NCBI GenBank assembly: GCA_965278995.1 | Contig: OZ257136.1 | Location: forward strand, 5,518,001 to 5,582,000 | DNA: 64,000 bases | From: JADJYF01 sp965278995 | GTDB lineage: Bacteria > Pseudomonadota > Gammaproteobacteria > Ga0077536 | Direction: 5' to 3' | Part shown: piece after piece, positions 1 through 8,448 of the stretch | Position numbering within the stretch: position 1 is the stretch's first letter | How the letters are laid out: each line of letters starts with the position of its first letter | Notes under the pieces: generated by a model | Seen by the model: the letters and a program-made list of their open reading frames with translations, nothing else | What the model was told of the DNA's origin: nothing | The model's database searches: none | Position numbers and translations under genes: made by a program

Positions 1-323
1 GCGTCTACGGCCGCGACCTGCCGAATCAGAATGGCGCGCCGCTGCGCCTCATCGTACCCTGGAAATATGGCTTCAAAGGCATCAAGTCCATCGTGCGCAT
101 CCACCTGACTGAGACCCAGCCGCGGACGGCCTGGAACACCATTGCAAACGACGAATACGGCTTCTATGCCAACGTCAATCCCGAGGTCGATCATCCGCGA
201 TGGAGCCAGGCCAAGGAACGCCGCATCGGCGAATTCTTCAAACGCCCGACTCTGAAGTTTAATGGCTATGCCGAGCAGGTCGGTCAGCTCTACGCCGGCC
301 TCGATCTGCAAAAGAACTATTAA
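1..323 (+). CDS. msrP: MsrP, periplasmic methionine-sulfoxide reductase catalytic subunit (3' end only)
   Basis: The window opens inside this gene; the reading frame runs from base 3 to a TAA at 321-323 and encodes about 106 residues. They match the C-terminal part of the molybdopterin-dependent MsrP (YedY) family: a VPWKYGFKGIKS stretch, the TAWN segment, and a tail of the type found just before the end of the protein. MsrP reduces methionine sulfoxide in oxidised periplasmic proteins, taking electrons from the membrane haem protein MsrQ. The msrQ start codon lies 1 base after this stop, so the two are translationally linked. The N-terminal Tat signal and the cofactor cysteine lie outside the window. 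Confidence 0.93.
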   Translation, partial: VYGRDLPNQNGAPLRLIVPWKYGFKGIKSIVRIHLTETQPRTAWNTIANDEYGFYANVNPEVDHPRWSQAKERRIGEFFKRPTLKFNGYAEQVGQLYAGLDLQKNY

Positions 324-324
324 G

Positions 325-990
325 ATGGGCAGTGCCCTGACTGCGCGTCTGCGAGCGGTGCGCGAACCGCGCTGGTTTGCTTACGTGCTGATAGCCATCT
401 GTTGCGTGCCCGGCCTCATCGGTATTGCGGCGATGACGTCGGACGTTCTACAACACACCCGTTATTTCGGCTCGAATCCAATCAAGGAACTCGAACATTT
501 TCTCGGCGACTGGACCTTGCGTCTGCTGGTTGCGACGCTCGTCGTCACGCCGCTGCGCCGCATGACCGGTTGGGTATGGCTGACCCGGCATCGCCGCACT
601 TTGGGTTTGTTTGCTTTCGGCTATCTGGTGTTGCACTGGCTGACCTATGTTCTGCTCGACGTGCAACTTGACTGGGCCGAGCTCGTGACCGATCTGAAAA
701 AGCGGCCCTACATCATGATCGGCATGTCTGCACTGATGTTGATGCTGCCGTTGGCAATCACCTCGACCCGCGCCATGCGGCGTCGACTCGGTCGCCATTG
801 GGGTCGATTGCACAAGCTGATTTACCTGATTGCGATACTCGGTGTTGTGCATTTCTGGATGTCGGTAAAAAAAGACATTACAGAACCTTTAATCTACGCG
901 ATCATCTTCGGGAGCCTGATCGCGTTCAGGATCTATGACGCTTTCCCGCGACCGGCACCAGCGCTGGCGCAGAGCAATGAGACGGCATGA
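325..990 (+). CDS. msrQ: MsrQ, haem-binding membrane subunit of the MsrPQ system
   Basis: This 221-residue polytopic membrane protein of the ferric-reductase-like family passes quinol or flavin-derived electrons to MsrP. Visible family features are the NPIKELEHFLGDW segment after the first helix, a VTPLRR turn, an RRTLGLF..LH stretch (a candidate haem histidine), and RLGRHWGRLHKLIYL followed by a further histidine in VVHFW. About six hydrophobic segments are present. The open frame extends upstream to 262, but the ATG at 325, one base after the msrP stop, gives the family's usual N-terminus and length. The stop overlaps the next start in an ATGA junction, indicating one operon. Confidence 0.93.
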   Translation: MGSALTARLRAVREPRWFAYVLIAICCVPGLIGIAAMTSDVLQHTRYFGSNPIKELEHFLGDWTLRLLVATLVVTPLRRMTGWVWLTRHRRTLGLFAFGYLVLHWLTYVLLDVQLDWAELVTDLKKRPYIMIGMSALMLMLPLAITSTRAMRRRLGRHWGRLHKLIYLIAILGVVHFWMSVKKDITEPLIYAIIFGSLIAFRIYDAFPRPAPALAQSNETA

Positions 991-1547
991 ATCTGCACTC
1001 ATTGGCCTGTGTCATGCTGCTGGCCGGCACCGTTACGTCGGCTTCAGCTGCGGACTGGAATATGGTCCCTGCCGCCAGTCGGCTCGAATTTGTCGCCAGC
1101 TTTCAGCAGGCGGCGGCACCGGGCGAGTTCAAGGAGTTCGCTACGCAGTTGCGTTTCGATCCCGACAATCCCGCTATGGCGCAGCTCGACGTGACGATCA
1201 ACGTGACGAGTGCCGATATGTACAGCAGCGAGATCAATGACGCCATCAAGAGTCCAGTGTGGTTCGATTTCGCTGGCTTTGCTACCGCTGAGTTTCATAC
1301 CACCCGCATAGAACGCAGCGATGCCAGCCACTTCGTCGCTCACGGAAATTTGCACTTGAAAGGATTTGAGCAGGCGCTGGATGTTCCGTTCTTCTGGCAA
1401 CAGGCGGGCGAGCAGGCGACGATGGTGGGGGAATTCACGGTCGCTCGCGCACGCTTCGGCATCGGTACCGGGGACTGGGTCGCTACCGATATCATTGGCC
1501 CGGATGTCAAAGTCATATTCACGGTCACGTTACGCAAAGGTGCTTGA
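987..1547 (+). CDS. YceI-family periplasmic protein
   Basis: The 186-residue product has a Sec signal peptide (about residues 1-21, ending SASA) followed by a YceI lipocalin-like domain: a TSASAADWNMV..SRLEF opening, a PDNPAMAQLDV strand, and a C-terminal DxxGPDVKVIFTVTL strand. YceI proteins are eight-stranded barrels that bind long isoprenoid or amide lipids such as polyprenyl quinones. It overlaps msrQ by 4 bases and is followed directly by a second, lipoprotein-type YceI gene. In enterobacteria YceI is linked to a cytochrome b561, so the link to the haem protein MsrQ here is reminiscent. A role in quinone handling is inference. Confidence 0.9.
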   Translation: MNLHSLACVMLLAGTVTSASAADWNMVPAASRLEFVASFQQAAAPGEFKEFATQLRFDPDNPAMAQLDVTINVTSADMYSSEINDAIKSPVWFDFAGFATAEFHTTRIERSDASHFVAHGNLHLKGFEQALDVPFFWQQAGEQATMVGEFTVARARFGIGTGDWVATDIIGPDVKVIFTVTLRKGA

Positions 1548-2247
1548 GCGATGGCGTTGCTATCGCGCGGCGCTGGCCGTTGCGTTCCTGTTGCTCGCCG
1601 CTTGTGCCCGGCAGGTTCTGCTACCTGCGACTCCGGCGCCGGATCTGCCGGCAGATTTTCCGCTATCTCACTACGAGCAGGCTGCGGCCGCAGGCGCTAC
1701 TGTCTTTCGTCTCGATCCGGCGCACTCGTTGGCCGTCATTACCGTGCGTCGCGGTGGCGCGCTGGCCCGCCTCGGACACGATCACGTCGTGGCCAGTCAT
1801 GATCTCGCGGGCTTTGTCGCACTCGATCAATTGCAGGGCGATCTCTATCTTCCGGTAGCCCGCTTGCGTGTCGACGAGGTCGAACTGCGCAAGGAAGCAG
1901 CACTGGATACACAGCCCTCGGCGGGCGATATCGCCGGTACGCACCAGAACATGTTGGATAAAGTGCTGGAAGTCACGAGCTATCCGTGGATTCGCCTGCA
2001 CGTTCGTGCGGCCGACCTCAAGCAAGATGGCGTGCGGTTGACCGTGGCCCTGACGTTACACGGGGTCACGCGCGAACTGCAGGTTCCGGCATCTGTTACG
2101 GTTACGGACAGCGAGCTGAAGGTTTCCGGTCAATTCGAATTGGAGCAATCGGCGTTCGGGATAGCGCCATTCTCGGTCCTAGGTGGCGCTCTGCAGGTTC
2201 TGGACCGCGTTGCTTTACGCTTTCAAATTTCAGCGCGCCGCATTTGA
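1540..2247 (+). CDS. YceI-like lipoprotein
   Basis: About 235 residues if translation starts at the GTG at 1540, which overlaps the end of the preceding YceI gene by 8 bases; this start places a hydrophobic stretch and a lipobox (LLAAC, Cys22) at the N-terminus. Longer upstream starts run through the neighbour in another frame and are unlikely. The mature part begins with a proline-rich linker, then a YceI-type barrel with the characteristic LARLGHDHVV motif and a C-terminal ALRFQIS strand. It should be an outer-membrane or periplasmic lipoprotein. As the last gene of the msrPQ operon, it may work with MsrPQ in envelope redox maintenance, but nothing in the sequence proves that. Confidence 0.85.
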   Translation: MLERWRCYRAALAVAFLLLAACARQVLLPATPAPDLPADFPLSHYEQAAAAGATVFRLDPAHSLAVITVRRGGALARLGHDHVVASHDLAGFVALDQLQGDLYLPVARLRVDEVELRKEAALDTQPSAGDIAGTHQNMLDKVLEVTSYPWIRLHVRAADLKQDGVRLTVALTLHGVTRELQVPASVTVTDSELKVSGQFELEQSAFGIAPFSVLGGALQVLDRVALRFQISARRI

Positions 2248-2264
2248 TTCGCGGTCTTACCGAA

Positions 2265-3296
2265 CTAAGTAAACTCTGGCATGACCTCGTGAGCGAATAG
2301 CTCCATCGAGCGAGTGGCGTCGCGCTGGGCGATGCCGGGCAGGTGCATCCAGCAGGTCAGCTCAGTGAGGGCCAGCTCGTCGTTCATTGCCTTGAGCTGC
2401 TGACAAGCGCTGTCCGGATCCCCGATCACATAGCGGCTCTTGAAGGTCTGAAAGTCGACCTGACCCATGTCGGTTATCAGCTCGCCCTGATCGTTGCGCA
2501 GCGGGCGCTCCCCTTGCGCGGACTTCTTTCCGTACAGATTCACGAACAGATGCGTGATCGCCGGCCCGGCGATCTCCTCAGCTTTTTCCGTGGTCTCTGC
2601 GACGAAAACGCCTTTCATGGCCGGGCGCTCGGTCGGCGTGAAGCCGAATTCGCGTCCATGCTCCTCGTAAACTCTGAAATGCTCCTTGAGCTCGGCGGTG
2701 GTGTGCCGCGGTGAGGCCACCAGAATGCAGTGGCGCCTGGCCGCCCGCCGCAAGAGCTTCGGGCCCGACACGCCATACCAGATGGGAGGATGCGGACGCT
2801 GTATCGGTTTCGGGGTGAGTGTAGTCGGCGGCACTTTGAAGAACTCGCCTTCGAACTCGAAGGTCTCTTGAGTCCACGCGGCCTGCATAAGATCGAGTGC
2901 TTCTTCGAAGCGACGAAAGCGCTCCGAATAGGGGACCATGTGGCCCGCGAATTCCTCCGAGGCGTAACCGGGTCCAACGCCCAGCGTGAGACGGCCATTG
3001 CTTAGGTTGTCGAGAACTGCGATGTCCTCGGCCAGACGCACCGGCGCATACAGCGGGACGAGCAGAACATTCGTGCAGACGCGCATCTCCTCGGTCCGCA
3101 TCGCGGCCGCAGTCATGCCGATAAGAGGGCTCGGCGAATGGCCGTCGAACTGAAAGTGATGCTCAGTCTGGTGGACTGAGGTATAGCCAAGTTTCTCAGC
3201 TCGTGGCAGGCACTCCAGCATATCCAGGTAGGGCTGCTGTTGAGAGACGCCTCGACCGGGAGGTACGATGAAACCGAATGTCAGGCCAAACTTCAT
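2265..3296 (-). CDS. Luciferase-like (LLM class) flavin-dependent monooxygenase
   Basis: This 343-residue TIM-barrel flavoenzyme of the bacterial luciferase superfamily uses reduced FMN (or F420) to oxidise an organic substrate. Family hallmarks are the N-terminal MKFGLTFGF strand, the TEHHF motif near residue 45, the DNLSNGRLTLGVGPGY segment that shapes the flavin-phosphate site, and the HPPIWYGVSG strand later. The substrate cannot be told. It lies 73 bases downstream of a Baeyer-Villiger monooxygenase on the same strand and probably shares its transcript, which suggests a joint ketone or ester oxidation route. It converges with the YceI operon, with only 17 bases between stops. Confidence 0.9.
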   Translation of the reverse strand: MKFGLTFGFIVPPGRGVSQQQPYLDMLECLPRAEKLGYTSVHQTEHHFQFDGHSPSPLIGMTAAAMRTEEMRVCTNVLLVPLYAPVRLAEDIAVLDNLSNGRLTLGVGPGYASEEFAGHMVPYSERFRRFEEALDLMQAAWTQETFEFEGEFFKVPPTTLTPKPIQRPHPPIWYGVSGPKLLRRAARRHCILVASPRHTTAELKEHFRVYEEHGREFGFTPTERPAMKGVFVAETTEKAEEIAGPAITHLFVNLYGKKSAQGERPLRNDQGELITDMGQVDFQTFKSRYVIGDPDSACQQLKAMNDELALTELTCWMHLPGIAQRDATRSMELFAHEVMPEFT

Positions 3297-3369
3297 ACGA
3301 TACTACCTCGTAGTGAAACCATTGAAAAATGGACAATCGTCCGTGCCATACCAGCGCGTGATGTCTCTT

Positions 3370-4995
3370 CTAATTGAAAACAAAACCCTCATAACCTGCT
3401 GCTTTCACCTGCCGCCACTGCTCCAGGTAGTCAGGCATGCCAATCGGATAGTTGATCATCTGTGCGGCTTTGCCGGGAATATTGGTGGCCATATACCAGG
3501 ATTCGGCGCGGCCGAACAGGGTGCCGGCGGCGAATTCGTCGATACGCTTACGCCAGGCCTCATCGGCCTGCGCGCTCGACTCGATGCGCTTAAGGCCGTG
3601 GTCCCGCATGTGCTTCAACAAGGACACGATCTCGTCGCCCTGGAGTTCGGAACAGCTGGGGCCATTGCTCAAGCCGGACGGCGCCAGCGGGCCGTAGACG
3701 AACAGCATATTCGGAAAGCCGTGGGTCATTGATCCCATATAGGCACTCACGCCTTCCCGCCACTGGCTGCGCAGACTGACATCGCCTGTATTTCGGATAT
3801 CCATCGCCGTCAGACCGCCGGTAACCATGTCGAAGCCGGTAGCCAGCACCAGGATATCCAGCTCATGGATACGTCCATCACTGGTCTGCACGCCTTCGCG
3901 GGTGATGCGCTCGATAGGTGTCTCACGCAGGTCGACGAGTTCGACATTGGACTGATTGAAAACTTCGTAGTAACGCTGCTCGAGTGAGATCCGTTTCACG
4001 CCGTAGGGATGCGGTGGAATGGTCGGCGCCAGCTTTTCCGCGATTGCAGGGTTCTCGATACGTTGTCGAACTTTGTCGCGCCAGAATTCATAGGCTACCA
4101 GGTTGACTCGTTCGTCGGTGTAGATCTCGGCGAAATTGCCGAGCCACGGTATGAAGCCGCCTTCTTCCCAATAGGCTTCGTACATCTGCTGAATCTGTTG
4201 CGGGGTGTAGCCGGCAGTGCTCTCGCCGGCATAGTCCAGGTAGTCGAAATCGTAGCCGGCCCTGGTGCGGGCGCGTTTCGCATATTTCTCCTCCATATTC
4301 ACTTTTAACGCGCGCTTGGCGGCGTCGTCGAGACGACGCTGCCGCATAGGCAGCGCCATATTGGGCGTACGTTGAAAGACCGTGAGATGAGCAGCAACCG
4401 GCCCGGCTTCCTGGATGACCTGCACCCCCGTGGCGCCGGTGCCGAGCACGCCGATGCGTTGGTTGTCCAGATCGACACCCTGCTGCGGCCATTGAGCGGT
4501 GTGAATGCAGCGTCCGGTGAAATCGCTCAGGCCCGGGATCTCAGGACTATGAGGTTTCGAACCAATGCCTGTGCACAACACTAGAAACTGCGCCGTCGCG
4601 CTGTGGCCGCTTTCCGTACTGACTGTCCAGCGATCATGGGCGTCATCGAAGCGGGCAGCGCTGACGCGAGTGTTGAAGCGGATGTCTGCACTCAAGCCGA
4701 GCTTGGTGTCGGCGTGCCGGAAATACTCGCGAATCTTGTCCCACGATGGATACAGCTCGTCGAAGTCCCAGTCGCGCCACAGCTCTTCCATGGAGAACTG
4801 ATACAACGGCCCGTAAGTATCGCAGCGCGCGCCCGGATAGCAGTTCCAATACCACACCCCGCCGAGCTGCGGAGCGGCCTCGTAAATCTTCACTTTGAAG
4901 CCGAGTTGTCGCAGTCGATAGAGCTGGTAAAGACCGGAGAATCCGGCGCCGACAATCAGGATATCCAGATCTTCGTGTGTAGTGGTTTCGCTCAT
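3370..4995 (-). CDS. Baeyer-Villiger-type flavin monooxygenase (BVMO 1)
   Basis: This 541-residue enzyme is a class B flavoprotein monooxygenase that inserts oxygen next to a ketone to give an ester or lactone, using FAD and NADPH. It has an N-terminal FAD Rossmann motif GAGFSG (residues 16-21), the BVMO fingerprint FTGRCIHTAQWP at about 159-170 (FxGxxxHxxxWP), and a second nucleotide motif GTGATG at 185-190. Length is typical for the cyclohexanone/phenylacetone monooxygenase type. It precedes an LLM monooxygenase on the same strand and follows an AraC regulator gene transcribed the same way. A second, divergent copy of the family is found at 45-46.7 kb. The substrate is unknown; alicyclic or terpenoid ketones are a reasonable guess. 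Confidence 0.93.
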   Translation of the reverse strand: MSETTTHEDLDILIVGAGFSGLYQLYRLRQLGFKVKIYEAAPQLGGVWYWNCYPGARCDTYGPLYQFSMEELWRDWDFDELYPSWDKIREYFRHADTKLGLSADIRFNTRVSAARFDDAHDRWTVSTESGHSATAQFLVLCTGIGSKPHSPEIPGLSDFTGRCIHTAQWPQQGVDLDNQRIGVLGTGATGVQVIQEAGPVAAHLTVFQRTPNMALPMRQRRLDDAAKRALKVNMEEKYAKRARTRAGYDFDYLDYAGESTAGYTPQQIQQMYEAYWEEGGFIPWLGNFAEIYTDERVNLVAYEFWRDKVRQRIENPAIAEKLAPTIPPHPYGVKRISLEQRYYEVFNQSNVELVDLRETPIERITREGVQTSDGRIHELDILVLATGFDMVTGGLTAMDIRNTGDVSLRSQWREGVSAYMGSMTHGFPNMLFVYGPLAPSGLSNGPSCSELQGDEIVSLLKHMRDHGLKRIESSAQADEAWRKRIDEFAAGTLFGRAESWYMATNIPGKAAQMINYPIGMPDYLEQWRQVKAAGYEGFVFN

Positions 4996-5191
4996 GGACC
5001 ATGACCTGCGTGATGGAGTTGCGGGTGCGGCGCAGCGTCATTACGGTCTGCCGGCTCGCGCGGCGAATACTGGGCCAGCGCACGGGCAGGTAACAGCGTC
5101 GAAAGTGACAGCGAATTGCATTCTGCTGCCAGTTCTGGCTGGAAGACCCCGGGTCAGACAAGTGAGCATCGAGTGCGTCGCTGTTCGAGAG

Positions 5192-6229
5192 TCACGATAC
5201 GGCGTCGGGCCGGCAGGATTTTCGATAGGCGCTCGGTGACACGCCGGTCCAGCGTTTGAACGATTTGGCGAAGCTTGCTGGGTCGGCGAAACCGAGAGTA
5301 TCGGCGATGGCACTCATGGGGACATTCATCCTCCGCAGGAGTTCGGTCGCGCGTTGCTGACGAATGCCGTCGATCTCGAATTGGAAAGTGGTACCCGCCG
5401 CGCGGAGACGGCGAATAAGCGTTCGTGGCGATGTGTTCATGCGTCGCGCGACCAGTTCCAACGTCGGCGGCGCGGATACGGACGACGAGTTGCTCAACAT
5501 GCGCTGCAATTCTGCACGGAGGCGAAACAGCGGGCAGCGCAGTGTCTGGGTGGCGGCAAGTTCGGCGCAATTCTGCAGTGCTGCTTGCCAGAGTGGTTCG
5601 TCATAGCCAAGGTTGGCTGTCGCGCGCCATGCCGCAGGGATGCTCAGTACATTGCGGGGCGCGTGAAATTTCAACTCGCACTCGAACCATTTACGGTAAA
5701 GCGCCTGCGACGCCGGCGGCGGGTAGGAAAGTTGCACGACTGCTTCACGCATCGATGCCGCGCGCACTGTGCCGATGTAATGTTGAAGTATGAGAAAAGG
5801 GATCTCGACCAGTGGCGCAATGAGATTGCCTACGTCCAGCAAAGGCGTCATTTCGATATCGAGCCTGGTGGGGCCGAGTCGCGAGCGAATGCCCATGTAG
5901 GGAATGCGCAGCCCGAAATATTCGAGGAACGCGTCCAGGCCGTCGCCGAGCGTCGGCGCGGTGAGCAGAGCCGATGTCAGCGGGCCATGGATGTATTCCG
6001 CAATCCGCAGTCCCCAGGGCAGATACCACCCGGGAGAACTGGCCTGCTTCATCGCATTGGCTACGCACTTCAGGTTCTGCTCGACGGTGATATGTTGTCC
6101 CGGAAGTTCGAGGTCTGACAGCTTGAGGTTGGTGCCCTGGAGGATGGCGGCGGGATCGGGAAACTCGCGAATCATGTGGCACACATACACTGCGGGCATC
6201 AGCACTTCTTGAATGGAGCTGTACTGCAT
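5192..6229 (-). CDS. AraC-family regulator with arabinose-binding-like N-domain
   Basis: The most likely start is the ATG at 6229, giving 345 residues (MQYSS...). The open frame reaches 6484, but that would overlap the divergent gene and add an unconserved N-terminus. Residues of about 20-200 form the ligand domain of the OruR/ArgR-type AraC proteins; the C-terminal ~90 residues hold the two helix-turn-helix motifs, including LRRMNVPMSAIADTLGF and the FAKSFKRWTGVSPSAYR signature. It is divergent from an LLM monooxygenase gene and sits upstream of BVMO 1 and another LLM gene on its own strand, so it is probably the substrate-responsive activator for these flavoenzymes. Confidence 0.88.
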   Translation of the reverse strand: MQYSSIQEVLMPAVYVCHMIREFPDPAAILQGTNLKLSDLELPGQHITVEQNLKCVANAMKQASSPGWYLPWGLRIAEYIHGPLTSALLTAPTLGDGLDAFLEYFGLRIPYMGIRSRLGPTRLDIEMTPLLDVGNLIAPLVEIPFLILQHYIGTVRAASMREAVVQLSYPPPASQALYRKWFECELKFHAPRNVLSIPAAWRATANLGYDEPLWQAALQNCAELAATQTLRCPLFRLRAELQRMLSNSSSVSAPPTLELVARRMNTSPRTLIRRLRAAGTTFQFEIDGIRQQRATELLRRMNVPMSAIADTLGFADPASFAKSFKRWTGVSPSAYRKSCRPDAVS

Positions 6230-6452
6230 GGCGCTGTCACCAATCAACTCGACATTGTCAGTATAGGAAGAATTCCGCCAGCCATTCGTGCGTAGGATCG
6301 CGCGATACTCAGCATCGTCGCCAGTCGGCGAGCAGCGCCATTGTACCGAACTCAGGGCGCGACCATTCGACGACTGTCCTGCAAACTTTCGGATGCTGCC
6401 CAGCGTGGCACTATCCTCACCTTCAATCGAATTCGCGGGGAGACTCGTTACC
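6230..6452. promoter_or_regulatory. Divergent promoter region between AraC gene and LLM gene
   Basis: These 223 bases separate two divergent starts (6229 on the minus strand, 6453 on the plus strand) and contain no convincing gene. An AraC-type regulator normally binds in such a spacer, so both promoters should lie here. No clear repeated half-site could be picked out by eye. A purine-rich ribosome binding site (GGGGAGA, 6437-6443) precedes the plus-strand start. Confidence 0.5.
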
Positions 6453-7658
6453 ATGAAATCCATGCTGTTCATGTTGCCAACCATTCCGGCCAGCTACGAA
6501 GAGCGTGAGCGGCTGCGGCCGATCGGCCGTAATAACGAACGCACCCAGCTCATGATCGATCAGGTGCGCGAGATTGCGGTGTTCGCGGACCAGGCAGGAT
6601 TTGATGCACTCGCTCTGACCGAGCACCATTTTCATTCCGAAGGGCTCGAGATGTCCGTCGCCCCGATCACTTTTCTCGCCGATCTGGCGGCGCGTACACG
6701 CCGGATCAAGCTTGCCACTCTGGTCATGCCATTAACTGGCTGGGACCCGATACGTCTCGCCGAAGAAATTGCCCTGCTCGATCATCTGACACAAGGCCGA
6801 TTCATCCCCGGTATTGGCCGCGGTTATCAGGATCGCTGGTTGAATGTGCTGGGGCAGAAATACGGTGTCGCCGGTGCTACCTCAGATGGTTCGGAATCGG
6901 ATCGGCAGAACCGCGAGTTATTCGAAGAACTCTATACGGTCATGAAAATGGCCTGGACCGATGACTCGATACGGTTCGAGGGCAAATACTATCGAGTGCC
7001 TGCTGATAGCTGCGCCGGCCGTCCCCGCTGGCCGGTAGCGAAAACCTGGACCGCACGCTACGGCGCGCGCGGTGAGGTCGATGGCGCCGGCAATATTCAG
7101 CGCATCTGCGTTGTGCCCAAGCCCTATACCCAACCGTACCCGCAATTGTGGCAGGCTTTTTCAGGCGGGCAGGAAACCATCGCCTGGTGCGCGCGCGAAA
7201 ACATCGTGTGCTGGAGTCTGGCCGAGCCGAGCACCTTTCTAGACCTTTGTCACGCCTATCGCGCGGCAGCTCAGCAACACGGTCGCAGTCTCGCTCTCGG
7301 GCAAAACATCGGTACCTTCCGCATGGTTTATATCGCTGATACCTACGAAGCGGCATTCGCGCTCGGTGCTGCCGCGCTCGGTGATGCCTTTGTCCGTTAT
7401 TTTTCCGGTTTCGGCTTTTTCGAAGGTTTCCGGCGGCCAGGAGAAACTGGCGAAGTGCCGATTTCGTTTCAGCGCATGGTCGATGCCAAGTTCGCAATAG
7501 TCGGTACGGTCGACCAGGTGACCCGTCAGATAGCTGAATTATGCGAACACTCCACCCCGGACTGGTTCGGTTGGTATCTGGACCAGGGCCTCATGGATCA
7601 GGGGCAGATACTTCGGCAGTTGGAGACATTTGCCAGCAAGGTGTTACCGACGTTCTAG
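6453..7658 (+). CDS. Luciferase-like (LLM class) flavin-dependent monooxygenase
   Basis: From the ATG at 6453, chosen because it follows a GGGGAGA ribosome binding site and because the protein sequence becomes family-like there, the product has 401 residues. The EHHFHSEG motif, the LIMP-like TLVMPLTGWDPIRLAEEIALLDHL stretch (split here only for description) and a GRFIPGIGRGY turn place it in the bacterial luciferase superfamily. It carries an insertion around residues 170-215 rich in basic and aromatic residues that many relatives lack. It is divergent from the AraC gene and is probably its target. The substrate is unknown. Confidence 0.88.
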   Translation: MKSMLFMLPTIPASYEERERLRPIGRNNERTQLMIDQVREIAVFADQAGFDALALTEHHFHSEGLEMSVAPITFLADLAARTRRIKLATLVMPLTGWDPIRLAEEIALLDHLTQGRFIPGIGRGYQDRWLNVLGQKYGVAGATSDGSESDRQNRELFEELYTVMKMAWTDDSIRFEGKYYRVPADSCAGRPRWPVAKTWTARYGARGEVDGAGNIQRICVVPKPYTQPYPQLWQAFSGGQETIAWCARENIVCWSLAEPSTFLDLCHAYRAAAQQHGRSLALGQNIGTFRMVYIADTYEAAFALGAAALGDAFVRYFSGFGFFEGFRRPGETGEVPISFQRMVDAKFAIVGTVDQVTRQIAELCEHSTPDWFGWYLDQGLMDQGQILRQLETFASKVLPTF

Positions 7659-7773
7659 CAGCCTGAAGCCGGCACGCAACCGGTAATACCAAGGCGCGCG
7701 TATACTTTGCCCGGCCAGGCAACGACAGTCAGTGGCGGCAGGCGATAGCTGCCGCGCGCCGCGGAGAATGACA

Positions 7774-8448
7774 ATGAAACTGTACAGTTCCATCTATGCG
7801 CCTAACCCACGGCGGGTGAATATTTTTGCCGCCGAGAAAGGCATCACTACTTTCGAACGCGTCGAGATCAATATTCTGAAAGGCGAGAACCTGAGTCCAG
7901 AGTTCATCGCCGTCAATCCACGCGGCGTGATTCCGGTGCTCGTTTTCGACGACGGCACCATGATCGACGAAGCAGCAGCTATCTGGCGTTACCTCGAAGA
8001 GAGTCAGCCCGAGCCGGCGCTGCTCGGCCGGACTCCGCGCGAGAAGGCGGTCATCGATTCGTGGGAGCGACGTTGCGATCAAGACGGTATGCTGTCAGCT
8101 CGCGATTTCGTCCGCAACCAGATGCCGGTGTTCAACGGTCGCGGTCATCCCGGTCGTCAGATTGATACGCAGATCCCGGCGCTGATCGAGCGCGGTCGAA
8201 CCGGCATGCGCTGCTTTCATGATCTGATAGAAGCGCAGCTCGAACGACATCCCTACATCGCCGGCGCGGCTTTTTCCGCTGCCGATATCACGGCCGTGTG
8301 CGCAGTCGATCTCGGTCTGCTGGCCGAGTATCCCGGATTGGACAGCTACCCGGCGATCCGACGCTGGCACGCCGAAATGCACGACCGACCGAGTGTCGAT
8401 GACTGGCGAACTGCGATTCTCGCCGGTATCGCCGAGCTGAAGACTTAG
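7774..8448 (+). CDS. Glutathione S-transferase family protein
   Basis: A 224-residue protein with a thioredoxin-like N-domain (MKLYSSIYAPNPRRV, then NPRGVIPVL carrying the conserved cis-proline, then a DEAAAIWRYLEE glutathione-contact segment) and a helical C-domain with the usual SAADI motif. The ATG at 7774 is preferred over 7768 because it stands 8 bases after GGAG; an earlier in-frame start at 7732 lacks support. The protein probably conjugates or isomerises a reactive electrophile using glutathione. Its stop overlaps the stop of the convergent MFS gene by 4 bases. A HCCA-isomerase-like GST-fold gene lies 2 kb downstream. Confidence 0.87.
   Translation: MKLYSSIYAPNPRRVNIFAAEKGITTFERVEINILKGENLSPEFIAVNPRGVIPVLVFDDGTMIDEAAAIWRYLEESQPEPALLGRTPREKAVIDSWERRCDQDGMLSARDFVRNQMPVFNGRGHPGRQIDTQIPALIERGRTGMRCFHDLIEAQLERHPYIAGAAFSAADITAVCAVDLGLLAEYPGLDSYPAIRRWHAEMHDRPSVDDWRTAILAGIAELKT

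Noticed and set aside
1366..1539. N-terminal extension of the YceI-like lipoprotein
   Set aside because: It overlaps the preceding YceI gene in a different frame and would bury the signal and lipobox.
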